Positions 1 to 6,589 of a DNA stretch of 6,905 nt are shown piece after piece. The position numbers and the translations under genes are program-made. Position 1 is the stretch's first letter. Each line of letters starts with the position of its first letter. The stretch lies in NCBI GenBank assembly GCA_963611355.1, contig CAVDRM010000047.1:1-6905 (forward strand). The letters are read 5' to 3'. The notes below the pieces were generated by a model. It was given only the letters and a program-made list of their open reading frames with translations, was not told the origin of the DNA and made no database searches. Source of the DNA: CAVDRM01 sp963611355 (GTDB lineage Bacteria; Bacillota; Clostridia; Christensenellales; Aristaeellaceae).

Positions 1-1
1 C

Positions 2-52
2 TGGCAGGATGTGCTCCGCTATGACCTGAACGGCAACAGGTTCCTGCCATAA
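2..52 (+). CDS. C-terminal end of an unidentified upstream protein (partial)
   Basis: The frame starting at base 2 is open from the window edge and ends at TAA 50-52, giving the tail WQDVLRYDLNGNRFLP. Sixteen residues are too few to assign a family. It is treated as a gene end because it runs in from the edge on the same strand as the next gene, and because the following gene has its own strong ribosome binding site 60 bases downstream. The same-strand arrangement and short gap fit co-transcription with the surface-protein/sortase genes. It could also be a chance open stretch. Confidence 0.45.
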   Translation, partial: WQDVLRYDLNGNRFLP

Positions 53-67
53 GGCAGCCGGTGCCTT
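51..67 (+). other. Small stem-loop just after the upstream stop codon
   Basis: AAGGCA (51-56) pairs with TGCCTT (62-67) around a 5-base loop, starting inside the TAA stop. No T-tract follows (CCTATCCC), so it is at best a weak or factor-dependent terminator, or an mRNA 3'-end structure. The rest of 53-125 is A+T-richer and shows no clear -35/-10 pair, which fits read-through into the next gene. Confidence 0.3.
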
Positions 68-111
68 CCTATCCCTGCGGCTTCATTCATTAACTTCATG
101 AATTAAATAGT

Positions 112-117
112 AGGAGG
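112..117 (+). promoter_or_regulatory. Ribosome binding site for the surface-protein locus
   Basis: AGGAGG, within TAGGAGGT, lies 8 bases before the ATG at 126. This fixes the start of the surface-protein gene at 126. The reading frame that begins there encodes only the signal-peptide core before a frame change. Confidence 0.8.
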
Positions 118-125
118 TACGCTCC

Positions 126-3100
126 ATGCTCAAACGCTTGTGCAGTCTGCTGCTGATTCTCACGCTGATCTCTGCACTGCGCTGCCCGCGCAGGCTGAGA
201 CGATTTCTCCGCTGACGGCGAAAGAGATTGCCGCCGCCCGCGCCTTCATCGCCATGCAGGGCGAGGGCGACTATTGGCAGGAGGACACGGACGTAACGTC
301 CAATATGACCGCCCTGCAGATCCAGCAATATCTGGAATGGCTCGCCGATGAAATCAGCGGGGTGATGAACTAGGCGCTCGACAGCGTCGAGCTGCTCAGG
401 CTCGGAGGAAACAACGCGGGCGGCAATGCCGTTTCATATAACGGGCTGCTGCAGCACAAGCTGAACACCAAGGTCGGCGCGGCGGTTGCGGTGGCCTTCG
501 GCGTAGAGGTCACGGCGCAGCTGCTCATTGCGAAATGGCGGCAATCCATCTGGGAGGGCAGCCTGAACATGGATACGGAAGCCAACGGCGCTGTGCAGCA
601 AAGCAGCGCGTCTGACGCGGCCGAATATACAGACCTCCCCGCCGGCGTAAACACCCCCGCCGCGGCGGATACCCTGCTGCCCGCGAAAAACGGCGACGGT
701 CTCATAGCCGACGAGGAAAGGGTTGTGTTCTCACGGCTGGACAGCGTCTCGCAGGAAATTCAGTACGTCACGCTGCACAACTACGATAAATCAAAATCCG
801 CCACCTTCGGCTTCTGGCTCACCCCCACCGGCGATGAGCGCCAGGCCGAGCTGGTCTGGTGGAATCTGGACAGCCCGTCCAATTACGGAACCTTCAATTA
901 TCAAAGCCCCTACGACAGATACCGAGAAAACAATACTGATTACGCCTTCGCCGTCATGGGGGACGGGATGTTTCTGGGCATCAACCTGCTCAGCGGCGAA
1001 TTCAACGATGACGGAAGTCTCAAAACCAGCCGCTCCACGCTCATTGTGATGGGCGTCCAAAACGGGACGGACGGTTCGCTTGTCCTGATTCGTGCGGACA
1101 TTGCCAACGACGAAGCATACTTCCCCGGGGAAGTATACAGCGCCAAGGACGACGATGCAGTTCTTTCCATGCCGATGATTCATATGACCCAAAACGGTAG
1201 CGACTACTGGTTTCTCAACGCCTCATACGCCGTCGACTCCGTTTCCAACGGGGGTACCGGTCAGGTGATTTCGCGCGAGGTGGAGTATAAGCTCGGCAAA
1301 GGCAAACCCGCTCTGATCCAGACTGCCTCCGTTGCCACCGAGTTCAAAAACAAGACCCTCACTCGCAGACTGCTCCCCTCGGACCCGGTCAATGTGACAG
1401 TAAACGGGGAAGTCATTCAAAACATGACTGTCAGCAAATCCTGCTTCTGCCGGCTGAACGTATCCAAAGAGGCCGAGAAGATCGAGGACGAGGAAACGGC
1501 CCTGACCCTGCACATGAACAAGACTGAAAAGGCGCTGGATACGGACGTGACGTACTTCACCGTGCTGAAGGAACATAAGGTATGGTCAGGCTCGAGTCTG
1601 TATGCCTTCTATATGAAAAAGGGGGTGGCGGACGACGGCTCGGCCTGCAACCGGCTGATGTGCGTGAGCCGCGCCAACTGGCGCACAGCGCCTTTTACGA
1701 TCCGCGATTACGACGTGCCCGTACACGCCGAGAGCTTCAAAATCATTTCTGTGAACGACGGCTCGAGCAGGGGCATCCCCTATCTGTACTGGACGGAAAC
1801 CGTGTCTGTTCCCGATGGAGACGGCACGAAGGAAGGCTACCGGGTCAGGTGTGTGCGCTTCGACATCAAAAAAAAACACCATGACCGCGCCCTTCACGCT
1901 GGTGGAGCTGTCCGAGGCGCCCAGCAGCCTGCACATCCAGATGGACGGCACGGGCTGCTGCACCACCGAGCTGTCGGATGAGAATAACGATTCTGCGGCC
2001 GTCAGTCAGAAGCTGGTGCGCTTTACCTTCAGCCTGCAAACGGCGGTCGCCCTCAACGGCGTCGCCTCCTATGACCCCTGCGTAACCGCAGGCGAGTACG
2101 CCACGCTGCTCTTCTCGGTCAAAAACACGGGCAACCTGCCGGTATCGAAATTCGCGGTTGCCCTTGTGGAGCAGGGCTCCTCTCAGACCGTACAGACCAT
2201 TACGGTGGACTGCACCAATCCGCAGAACGGGAGCGAAAACAGCCTGTTTGACGATCAGGCGAATTCGGCCTATTCGGTCAGCCGCGTGGACAGCCTGTAC
2301 GATGATCTGAACGGCGATAACTGGATTCATTACACCAGGATAATGAGTGAAACTGGGACAAGTGAAGTCTACGAGGTCGTGCGTACCGATTTGCTGATGC
2401 CCGGCGACGTGCATACCTACCGCGCCTGCTTCAAAGTGCCGGAGAACTGGACGGGTACAAAGACGCTGACTGCGAAGGTGGGAAAGGTGGTCGCCATAAA
2501 CGGCTTATTTGCCCATTCTTATTCTTCCTATACCTTTGAGGAAAACGACACGAGGACCTACGAATCGGGCAGCGTCAGCGTCAAGCGCACCGGAGTAAGC
2601 GCAGAGGAGGCCAGCAAAAATATCGGGCTGGGCAAGGGCGACCTGATGCTGGACTGCCAGCCCTATACCGATGTGACCACCGGCGAGGAGTATGTGCGCG
2701 TGAACATCGTGGGGCGTTCCGAAACCGCCAGCGCCATCGCCCCGACCCTGACCGCCACGCTCAACGGCGCAAAGGTATTCACCCATACCTTTGCCAACGC
2801 CATCGACGAGGACTTCGGCTACACGCTGGACATTCCGGCGCAGCGTCTGCTACAGGGGCGGGACGGCGGCGAGGTTGTCCTTACCGTAACGGACAACCAG
2901 ACAAACGAGAGCATGGCCGAGTTCTCCGAATTTGACAACCAGCGCACCGTCGTTCTGGGCACACCGCTGCGGATTGTACTCAGCCTGTTTCCGCTACCGT
3001 GAAGGAGGGCGAGAATGCGATCTTCTCCGTTGCTGCTTCCGGCGGGGTGCTGCCCTATACCTACCGGTGGCAGCGCTTCATGAACGATGGCTGGGAAGAT

Positions 3101-3340
3101 ATTGCCGGCGCGGCAGGCGCCACGCTGACGCTTGCGAACGTAACCAAGAATGACTATGGAATGAAGGTGCGCAGCATAGTGCGCGACAGCCTGGGCGCCT
3201 GGGCCGTTTCGGACGAGGCGACGCTGACCGTGCAGGGCGAAGAGCCCTTGACCGGCGACACCGCCCAGCCCGTGTTTTTGGGCGTGATGCTGCTGGCCGC
3301 GCTGGTGCTGCTGCGCCGCCGCGCCAAGAAAACGCGCTGA
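126..3340 (+). pseudogene. Sortase-anchored large surface protein, frame-disrupted
   Basis: Joining frames gives a product of about 1071 aa that would be secreted and attached to the cell wall. It starts with a signal peptide (MLKRLCSLLLILTLIS, then a cleavage-like LPAQA/E at 182-199). About 600 residues of unrecognised, Tyr/Trp/Asp-rich ectodomain follow. Two CARDB/adhesin-like beta regions come next (roughly residues 650-790 and 840-945, with FSVKNTGNLPVSKF typical of the first). An Ig-like domain (about 950-1036, core YRWQRF and NVTKNDYG) precedes a sorting signal: EPLTGD at 3242-3259, hydrophobic PVFLGVMLLAALVLL, then RRRAKKTR. Four lesions break it: a missing base near 170-181, TAG at 371-373, one extra A in the run 1868-1876, and a missing base near 2975. 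Protein-like sequence continues across each. The downstream sortase and pckA are intact, so real decay is favoured over poor sequence. Alternatives are phase variation at the A-run or indel errors. The role (adhesion or other surface function) is inferred. Confidence 0.75.
1868..1876 (+). repeat. Nine-A homopolymer at a frame break
   Basis: A run of nine A lies in the surface-protein locus. With nine A the frame reads FDIKKKHHDR and ends at a stop near 1981. With eight A it would read FDIKKNTMTAPF and continue for another 370 codons. The change in reading frame therefore maps exactly to this run. Runs of this length are prone to replication and transcription slippage, and also to sequencing indels. 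Confidence 0.75.
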
Positions 3341-3355
3341 GGCTTGCACGCGAAA

Positions 3356-3369
3356 AGGAGCATCCGTTG
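3356..3369 (+). promoter_or_regulatory. RBS and TTG start of the sortase gene
   Basis: AGGAG (3356-3360) is followed by 6 bases and then TTG at 3367. No in-frame ATG or GTG near this point leaves the basic N-terminus and membrane anchor intact, so TTG is the best start. A TTG start would be expected to lower translation. Confidence 0.75.
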
Positions 3370-4323
3370 AAACGTAAAACCGCTTATTTCCCGCAAAGCC
3401 GCGGGCGCAGTTATCGCTATGTCAGCCGGCGCGGCAGGGCGCTGCGCTGGCTCTCGTCGGCCGGCCTGCTGTGCGTCGCGGCGATTTGCGCGGTCAATCT
3501 CATCTGCTACGCCGTGGATGCGCACCGCGCAAAGGAGGCGTCCCAAGCGCTGCGCGAGGCGTATTACAGCGCGTCAGACGACCCGGAGCAGGCGACCGAA
3601 ACACCGGCGCCCACCGTCGTGGCCGCCGTTCAGGAAACGGCCGCGCCCGCTGCTGCGCAGCCGGATACGCTGCCCGCTGTTTACTATCCCGACAACCCAT
3701 ATGCCGCCGTCAGCAGCCGCTTTAAGAAAATCCGGCGGCAGAATGCGGACATTGTCGGCTGGCTGACCATCCCGGACATGCTGGACGAGGCCGTGGTGCA
3801 GCGCAACAATGCGTATTACCTAAAGCGCGATTATCGGGGCTATCATAACGTCAACGGCGCGATTTTTCTGGATGAGACGTGCCGTCTGAGCACCCGCCCG
3901 TATACGCTGATTCTGTACGGGCACAACATGAAAACCGGCGCGATGGTCGGCAGCCTGCGCAACTGCGAAAATCTGCATTACTACAAAAACAACCCTTACA
4001 TCACCTTTGACACCGCCTATGAGGACGGCAGCTACGTGATTTTCTCGGTTGCCACGATCAGCATTCTGCCGGGAGGCCTGCGCTATGTCGACCTGGCGGC
4101 GCTGTATTCGCTGTACGTCGAGCCGCGTCAGGCGGCCATCAGCGCCCTGCAAACGCGCTCAATCCATCAGATTGATGTGGATGTTCAGGCAGACGACCAG
4201 CTTTTGCTGCTTGTCACCTGCGTTAAAAACGACGACGAACGGCGTGTCATTGCCGCACGCCGCATCCGCACGGACGAAACGAAGGAAACGCTGAACAGCA
4301 TTGTTCTTCGTGCAAAAAAGTAA
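3367..4323 (+). CDS. Class B sortase (membrane-anchored cysteine transpeptidase)
   Basis: A 318-residue sortase. It would cleave the C-terminal sorting signal of secreted proteins and join them to the cell-wall peptide at the outer membrane face. Residues 1-27 are basic and cytoplasmic, and about 28-50 form the single N-terminal membrane anchor. About 55-115 is an Ala/Pro/Thr-rich stalk. The catalytic domain starts near 118 with the class B pattern NADIVGWLTIPD, VVQRNNAYYLKRDY and GAIFLD. Catalytic residues are visible: His186 in LYGHNMKTGAMVG, Cys285 in LLLLVTC, and Arg293 (Cys+8) in ERRVIAARR. Nothing appears missing. It starts 26 bases after the surface-protein stop, so it is probably in the same operon and that protein is the likely substrate. 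Whether a broken partner leaves it working on other substrates is unknown. Bases 4093-4263 are duplicated in inverse orientation near the window end. The class call is by motif and could be confirmed only by phylogeny. Confidence 0.93.
   Translation: MKRKTAYFPQSRGRSYRYVSRRGRALRWLSSAGLLCVAAICAVNLICYAVDAHRAKEASQALREAYYSASDDPEQATETPAPTVVAAVQETAAPAAAQPDTLPAVYYPDNPYAAVSSRFKKIRRQNADIVGWLTIPDMLDEAVVQRNNAYYLKRDYRGYHNVNGAIFLDETCRLSTRPYTLILYGHNMKTGAMVGSLRNCENLHYYKNNPYITFDTAYEDGSYVIFSVATISILPGGLRYVDLAALYSLYVEPRQAAISALQTRSIHQIDVDVQADDQLLLLVTCVKNDDERRVIAARRIRTDETKETLNSIVLRAKK
4093..4263 (+). repeat. 171-bp inverted repeat, arm 1 (inside sortase)
   Basis: Encodes sortase residues Leu243-Arg299, including catalytic Cys285 and Arg293. 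The reverse complement recurs at 6590-6760 with 168 of 171 identical bases and no gaps. The three differences are GCC/GCT, ATC/ATT and GCA/GCG, all synonymous. Identity stops abruptly at both ends. The arms are 2.3 kb apart and enclose the whole of pckA. Confidence 0.95.
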
Positions 4324-4424
4324 AGCGCAGCAGTCGCCGCATGACATCAATCCGATGCATTGTTTGTTCACGACAGATACTGTCCATTTGATTCATGTCT
4401 CGCCCTGCACGCCCGAAATAAACA

Positions 4425-4490
4425 GCACCCCGCTATCAGACAGCATGCTATGCCGAATGATGCGGGGTGCCGTTAATGACGGACTTTTTT
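4425..4490. terminator. Shared hairpin terminator between the convergent sortase and pckA genes
   Basis: GCACCCCGC (4425-4433) and GCGGGGTGC (4462-4470) form a perfect 9-bp GC-rich stem with a 28-base loop. The loop holds the 8-bp palindrome AGCATGCT (4442-4449). Read on the minus strand, the stem is followed by TGTTTATTT, a reasonable tail for pckA. Read on the plus strand, a small second stem (CCGT 4470-4473 with ACGG 4479-4482) leads to TTTTTT (4485-4490), which could end sortase transcripts. Bases 4324-4424 show nothing else recognisable. Confidence 0.7.
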
Positions 4491-4499
4491 AAAAATGGT

Positions 4500-6107
4500 T
4501 TACTCAGCCTTCGGGCCGGCAGCGACCAGCGCCTTGCCCGCCTCGTTGCCCTCGTACTTGACGAAGTTCTTGACAAAGCGGGAGGCCAGATCCTTCGCTT
4601 TTTCTTCCCAGACAGAAGCATCGGCGTAGGTGTCACGCGGATCGAGAATCTTCGAATCCACGCCGGGCAGCTCGGTGGGCACTTCGAAATCGAAATACGG
4701 AATCTTCTTGGTGGGCGCCTTCAGGATAGAGCCGTCCAGGATGGCGTCGATGATGCCGCGGGTGTCCTTGATGGAAATGCGCTTGCCGGTACCGTTCCAG
4801 CCGGTGTTGACCAGATACGCCTTCGCGCCGGAGGCTTCCATCTTCCTGACCAATTCCTCGGCATACTTGGTGGGATGCAGCTCAAGGAACGCCTGCCCAA
4901 AGCACGCGGAGAAGGTGGGCGTCGGCTCGGTGATGCCGCGCTCCGTGCCGGCGAGCTTGGCGGTGAAGCCGGACAGGAAGTAATACTTGGTCTGTTCGGG
5001 GGTCAGGATGGAAACGGGCGGCAGCACGCCGAACGCATCCGCAGACAGGAAAATCACGTTCTTGGCAGCGGGCGCGGCGGAAACCGGACGCACGATTTTC
5101 TCGATATGGTCGATGGGGTAGGAAACGCGGGTGTTTTCGGTGACGGACTTGTCGGCAAAGTCAATCTTGCCGTTCTCGTCCAGCGTCACGTTTTCAAGCA
5201 GGGCGTTGCGCTTGATGGCGTTGTAGATGTCCGGCTCGGAATCCTTATCCAAATTGATGACCTTCGCGTAGCAGCCGCCTTCAAAGTTGAACACACCCTT
5301 GTCGTCCCAGCCGTGTTCGTCGTCGCCGATCAGCAGACGCTTGGGGTCGGTGGACAGGGTGGTCTTGCCAGTGCCGGAGAGACCGAAGAAGATGGCGGTA
5401 TTTTCACCGTTCATGTCCGTGTTGGCAGAGCAGTGCATGGAGGCAATGCCCTTGAGCGGCAGGAAGTAGTTCATCATGGAGAACATGCCCTTCTTCATTT
5501 CGCCGCCGTACCAGGTATTGATGATGACCTGCTCACGGGAGGTGATGTTGAAGGCCACGCAGGTTTCGGAGTTCAGACCCAGCTCCTTGTAGTTTTCGAC
5601 CTTCGCCTTGGAAGCGTTGTAAACGACAAAGTCCGGCTTGAAGTTTTCCAGCTCCTCCTTGGAGGGGCGGATAAACATGTTTTCAACGAAATGAGCCTGC
5701 CAAGCCACTTCCATGATAAAGCGGATGGCCATGCGGGTGTCATGGTTCGCGCCGCAGAAGGCATCCACGACGTACAGGCGCTTGTTGCACAGTTCCTTGG
5801 TCGCCAAGTCCTTAACGGCCTTCCAGACCTCTTCGCTCATGGGATGGTTGTCGTTCTTGTATTCGGGCGTCGTCCACCACACGGTATCCTTGGAATTTTC
5901 GTCAACAACGATGTACTTGTCCTTGGGGGAGCGGCCGGTGTATACGCCGGTCATGACGTTGACCGCGCCCAGCTCGCTGACCTGACCCTTTTCATAGCCC
6001 TCCAGACCGGGCTTGGTCTCTTCCGCAAACAGCATTTCATAGGAGGGATTGTGAACGACTTCCTTGGTGCCGGTAATGCCGTACTGATTGAGATTGATGT
6101 CTGCCAT
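4500..6107 (-). CDS. pckA: Phosphoenolpyruvate carboxykinase (ATP), EC 4.1.1.49
   Basis: A complete 535-residue cytosolic enzyme, usual length for the ATP-dependent family. It interconverts oxaloacetate + ATP with PEP + CO2 + ADP. It serves gluconeogenesis or, in many fermentative gut bacteria, CO2 fixation toward oxaloacetate with ATP gain. The family signature is intact: substrate-binding Arg59 in VYTGRSPKDK, Tyr200 and Lys206 in WYGGEMKKG, and His225 in MHCSAN. The P-loop is GLSGTGKTT (242-250, Lys248), the metal-binding kinase-2 motif is GDDEHGW (Asp262), Arg327 is in NTRVSYP, and the adenine-side loop is NTGWNGTGKR (434-443). The ATG at 6105-6107 is preceded by AGAGG. It is monocistronic in this window, convergent with the sortase, with its own promoter at 6205-6233. 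No functional link to the surface genes is evident. The long plus-strand open frame opposite it is a shadow. Confidence 0.98.
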   Translation of the reverse strand: MADINLNQYGITGTKEVVHNPSYEMLFAEETKPGLEGYEKGQVSELGAVNVMTGVYTGRSPKDKYIVVDENSKDTVWWTTPEYKNDNHPMSEEVWKAVKDLATKELCNKRLYVVDAFCGANHDTRMAIRFIMEVAWQAHFVENMFIRPSKEELENFKPDFVVYNASKAKVENYKELGLNSETCVAFNITSREQVIINTWYGGEMKKGMFSMMNYFLPLKGIASMHCSANTDMNGENTAIFFGLSGTGKTTLSTDPKRLLIGDDEHGWDDKGVFNFEGGCYAKVINLDKDSEPDIYNAIKRNALLENVTLDENGKIDFADKSVTENTRVSYPIDHIEKIVRPVSAAPAAKNVIFLSADAFGVLPPVSILTPEQTKYYFLSGFTAKLAGTERGITEPTPTFSACFGQAFLELHPTKYAEELVRKMEASGAKAYLVNTGWNGTGKRISIKDTRGIIDAILDGSILKAPTKKIPYFDFEVPTELPGVDSKILDPRDTYADASVWEEKAKDLASRFVKNFVKYEGNEAGKALVAAGPKAE

Positions 6108-6117
6108 TTTTATCGAA

Positions 6118-6122
6118 CCTCT
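6118..6122 (-). promoter_or_regulatory. Ribosome binding site of pckA
   Basis: AGAGG on the minus strand sits 10 bases before the ATG. The spacing is slightly long but usable, and an AAAGGAAA lies just upstream. It supports the ATG at 6105-6107, whose product MADINLNQYGITG matches the expected start of clostridial enzymes. Confidence 0.65.
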
Positions 6123-6145
6123 TTCCTTTCAAATCAGGATTCCAT

Positions 6146-6164
6146 GAGCGCCTATGCAGCGCCC
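6146..6164 (-). other. Stem-loop in the pckA leader
   Basis: In the minus-strand RNA, GGGCGC pairs with GCGCUC (one G-U pair) around a 7-base loop. It lies in the predicted untranslated leader, about 24 bases upstream of the RBS. No known riboswitch class is recognised. It may simply stabilise the transcript. Confidence 0.35.
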
Positions 6165-6180
6165 GTTTCAAGTAAGGCCC

Positions 6181-6199
6181 TGCTATCCGTATGATAGCA
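6181..6199 (-). promoter_or_regulatory. Perfect dyad at the predicted pckA transcription start
   Basis: TGCTATC and GATAGCA (7 bp each) flank a 5-base spacer. The dyad begins 5 bases downstream of the -10 box, so it covers the expected start point. It could be an operator for a repressor, or the RNA could start with a stabilising 5' hairpin. The sequence cannot separate these. Confidence 0.5.
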
Positions 6200-6204
6200 T
6201 ATCG

Positions 6205-6233
6205 ATTATATCAAAAACAATTGAAAAATGCAA
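6205..6233 (-). promoter_or_regulatory. Sigma-A type promoter of pckA
   Basis: On the minus strand, -35 TTGCAT (6233-6228) and -10 TATAAT (6210-6205) are separated by exactly 17 A/T-rich bases. The -10 is perfect and the -35 matches 4 of 6. Transcription would start near 6198, giving an untranslated leader of about 90 nt. The A/T-rich block stands out from the GC-rich surroundings. Confidence 0.82.
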
Positions 6234-6309
6234 GGACATCATGCACAAAAATTGAAACGTAAAGAGTTTATCATTAAATGCGAAGGCGAGAATCACCGCT
6301 GAGCATTAT

Positions 6310-6343
6310 TTTTTTAACCGACAGCGCACTGTTTTTTAACCGA
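6310..6343. repeat. Two direct copies of TTTTTTAACCGA, 22-bp period
   Basis: TTTTTTAACCGA occurs at 6310-6321 and 6332-6343, about two helical turns apart. The 10 bases between them (CAGCGCACTG) are themselves nearly palindromic. This could be a pair of protein-binding half-sites or a short duplication scar. It lies about 80 bases upstream of the pckA -35. The rest of 6234-6444 shows no gene, only short stems such as AGGCA/TGCCT (6386-6400) and GCGG/CCGC followed by TTTT (6411-6425). Confidence 0.5.
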
Positions 6344-6444
6344 TGAGGCATTTTGAAAGCCATTACCGCTCTGGTCTAACAGCTTAGGCAGCAGATGCCT
6401 CGACTCGCAGGCGGCTGCCGCTTTTCCAAGGCAAATATAGGATG

Positions 6445-6504
6445 ACAGGCTGGCGGCAGGCAGGACAGGCTGGCGGCAGGCAGGACAGGCTGGCGGCAAG
6501 CAGG
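6445..6504. repeat. Three tandem copies of a 20-bp GC-rich unit
   Basis: The unit ACAGGCTGGCGGCAGGCAGG is repeated head to tail at 6445-6464, 6465-6484 and 6485-6504. The first two copies are identical and the third has a single G-to-A change. A further partial CAGGC follows. The 20-bp period is not a multiple of three, so it is unlikely to be a selected protein repeat. It looks like a young minisatellite-type expansion in non-coding DNA. Confidence 0.92.
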
Positions 6505-6510
6505 CAGGCG

Positions 6511-6530
6511 ACGGGCGCTGATTCGCCCGT
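6511..6530. other. GC-rich hairpin upstream of a gene start
   Basis: ACGGGCG (6511-6517) and CGCCCGT (6524-6530) form a perfect 7-bp stem with a 6-base loop. On the plus strand it is followed by TTGTAAAAAA, so it is not a typical rightward terminator. It lies 10 bases before the GGAGG at 6541. It may be an old terminator of a lost gene, an attenuator or an operator. Confidence 0.4.
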
Positions 6531-6540
6531 TTGTAAAAAA

Positions 6541-6589
6541 GGAGGAAAAACAAACACATGGACAAACACCACAACAGCCCGATCCGGAA
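6541..6589 (+). pseudogene. RBS and first 11 codons of a gene cut off by the sortase copy
   Basis: GGAGG (6541-6545), 12 A-rich bases and ATG at 6558 look like a genuine gene start. The frame gives MDKHHNSPIRK and then enters the inverted sortase copy at 6590. From there it continues only in antisense sortase sequence until TGA at 6666-6668 (36 codons in all). The best reading is the 5' end of an unknown gene whose remainder was replaced or displaced by the rearrangement. Eleven residues do not identify it. A chance RBS-like motif is possible, though the spacing is longer than ideal. Confidence 0.45.

Noticed and set aside
4467..6194. 575-codon open frame on the plus strand opposite pckA
   Set aside because: It is a shadow of pckA caused by high-GC codon use. 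It has no recognisable domain, while the minus strand encodes every PEPCK motif and has a promoter and RBS.
6164..6259. CcpA cre site near the pckA promoter
   Set aside because: TTGAAACG places CG one base too early for the cre consensus and the second half-site is absent.
3367..6263. Shared 12-mer TTGAAACGTAAA at the sortase start and at 6252-6263
   Set aside because: One or a few exact 12-base matches are expected by chance in a window this size, and similarity does not extend further.
6252..6279. Possible rightward promoter TTGAAA-N16-TTAAAT
   Set aside because: Only a partial -10 match in an A/T-rich patch, with no gene start close downstream. The leftward pckA promoter is far stronger.
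6445..6504. CRISPR-like array
   Set aside because: The units are contiguous with no unique spacers, and no cas genes are present.
6314..6589. Downstream part of the minus-strand chimeric frame as a real membrane protein (FRIGLLWCLSMCLFFLLFYK then a Pro/Cys-rich tail)
   Set aside because: The hydrophobic stretch is the antisense of an RBS and gene start, and the Pro/Cys-rich part is the 20-bp tandem repeat read in shifting frames. There is no start signal of its own.
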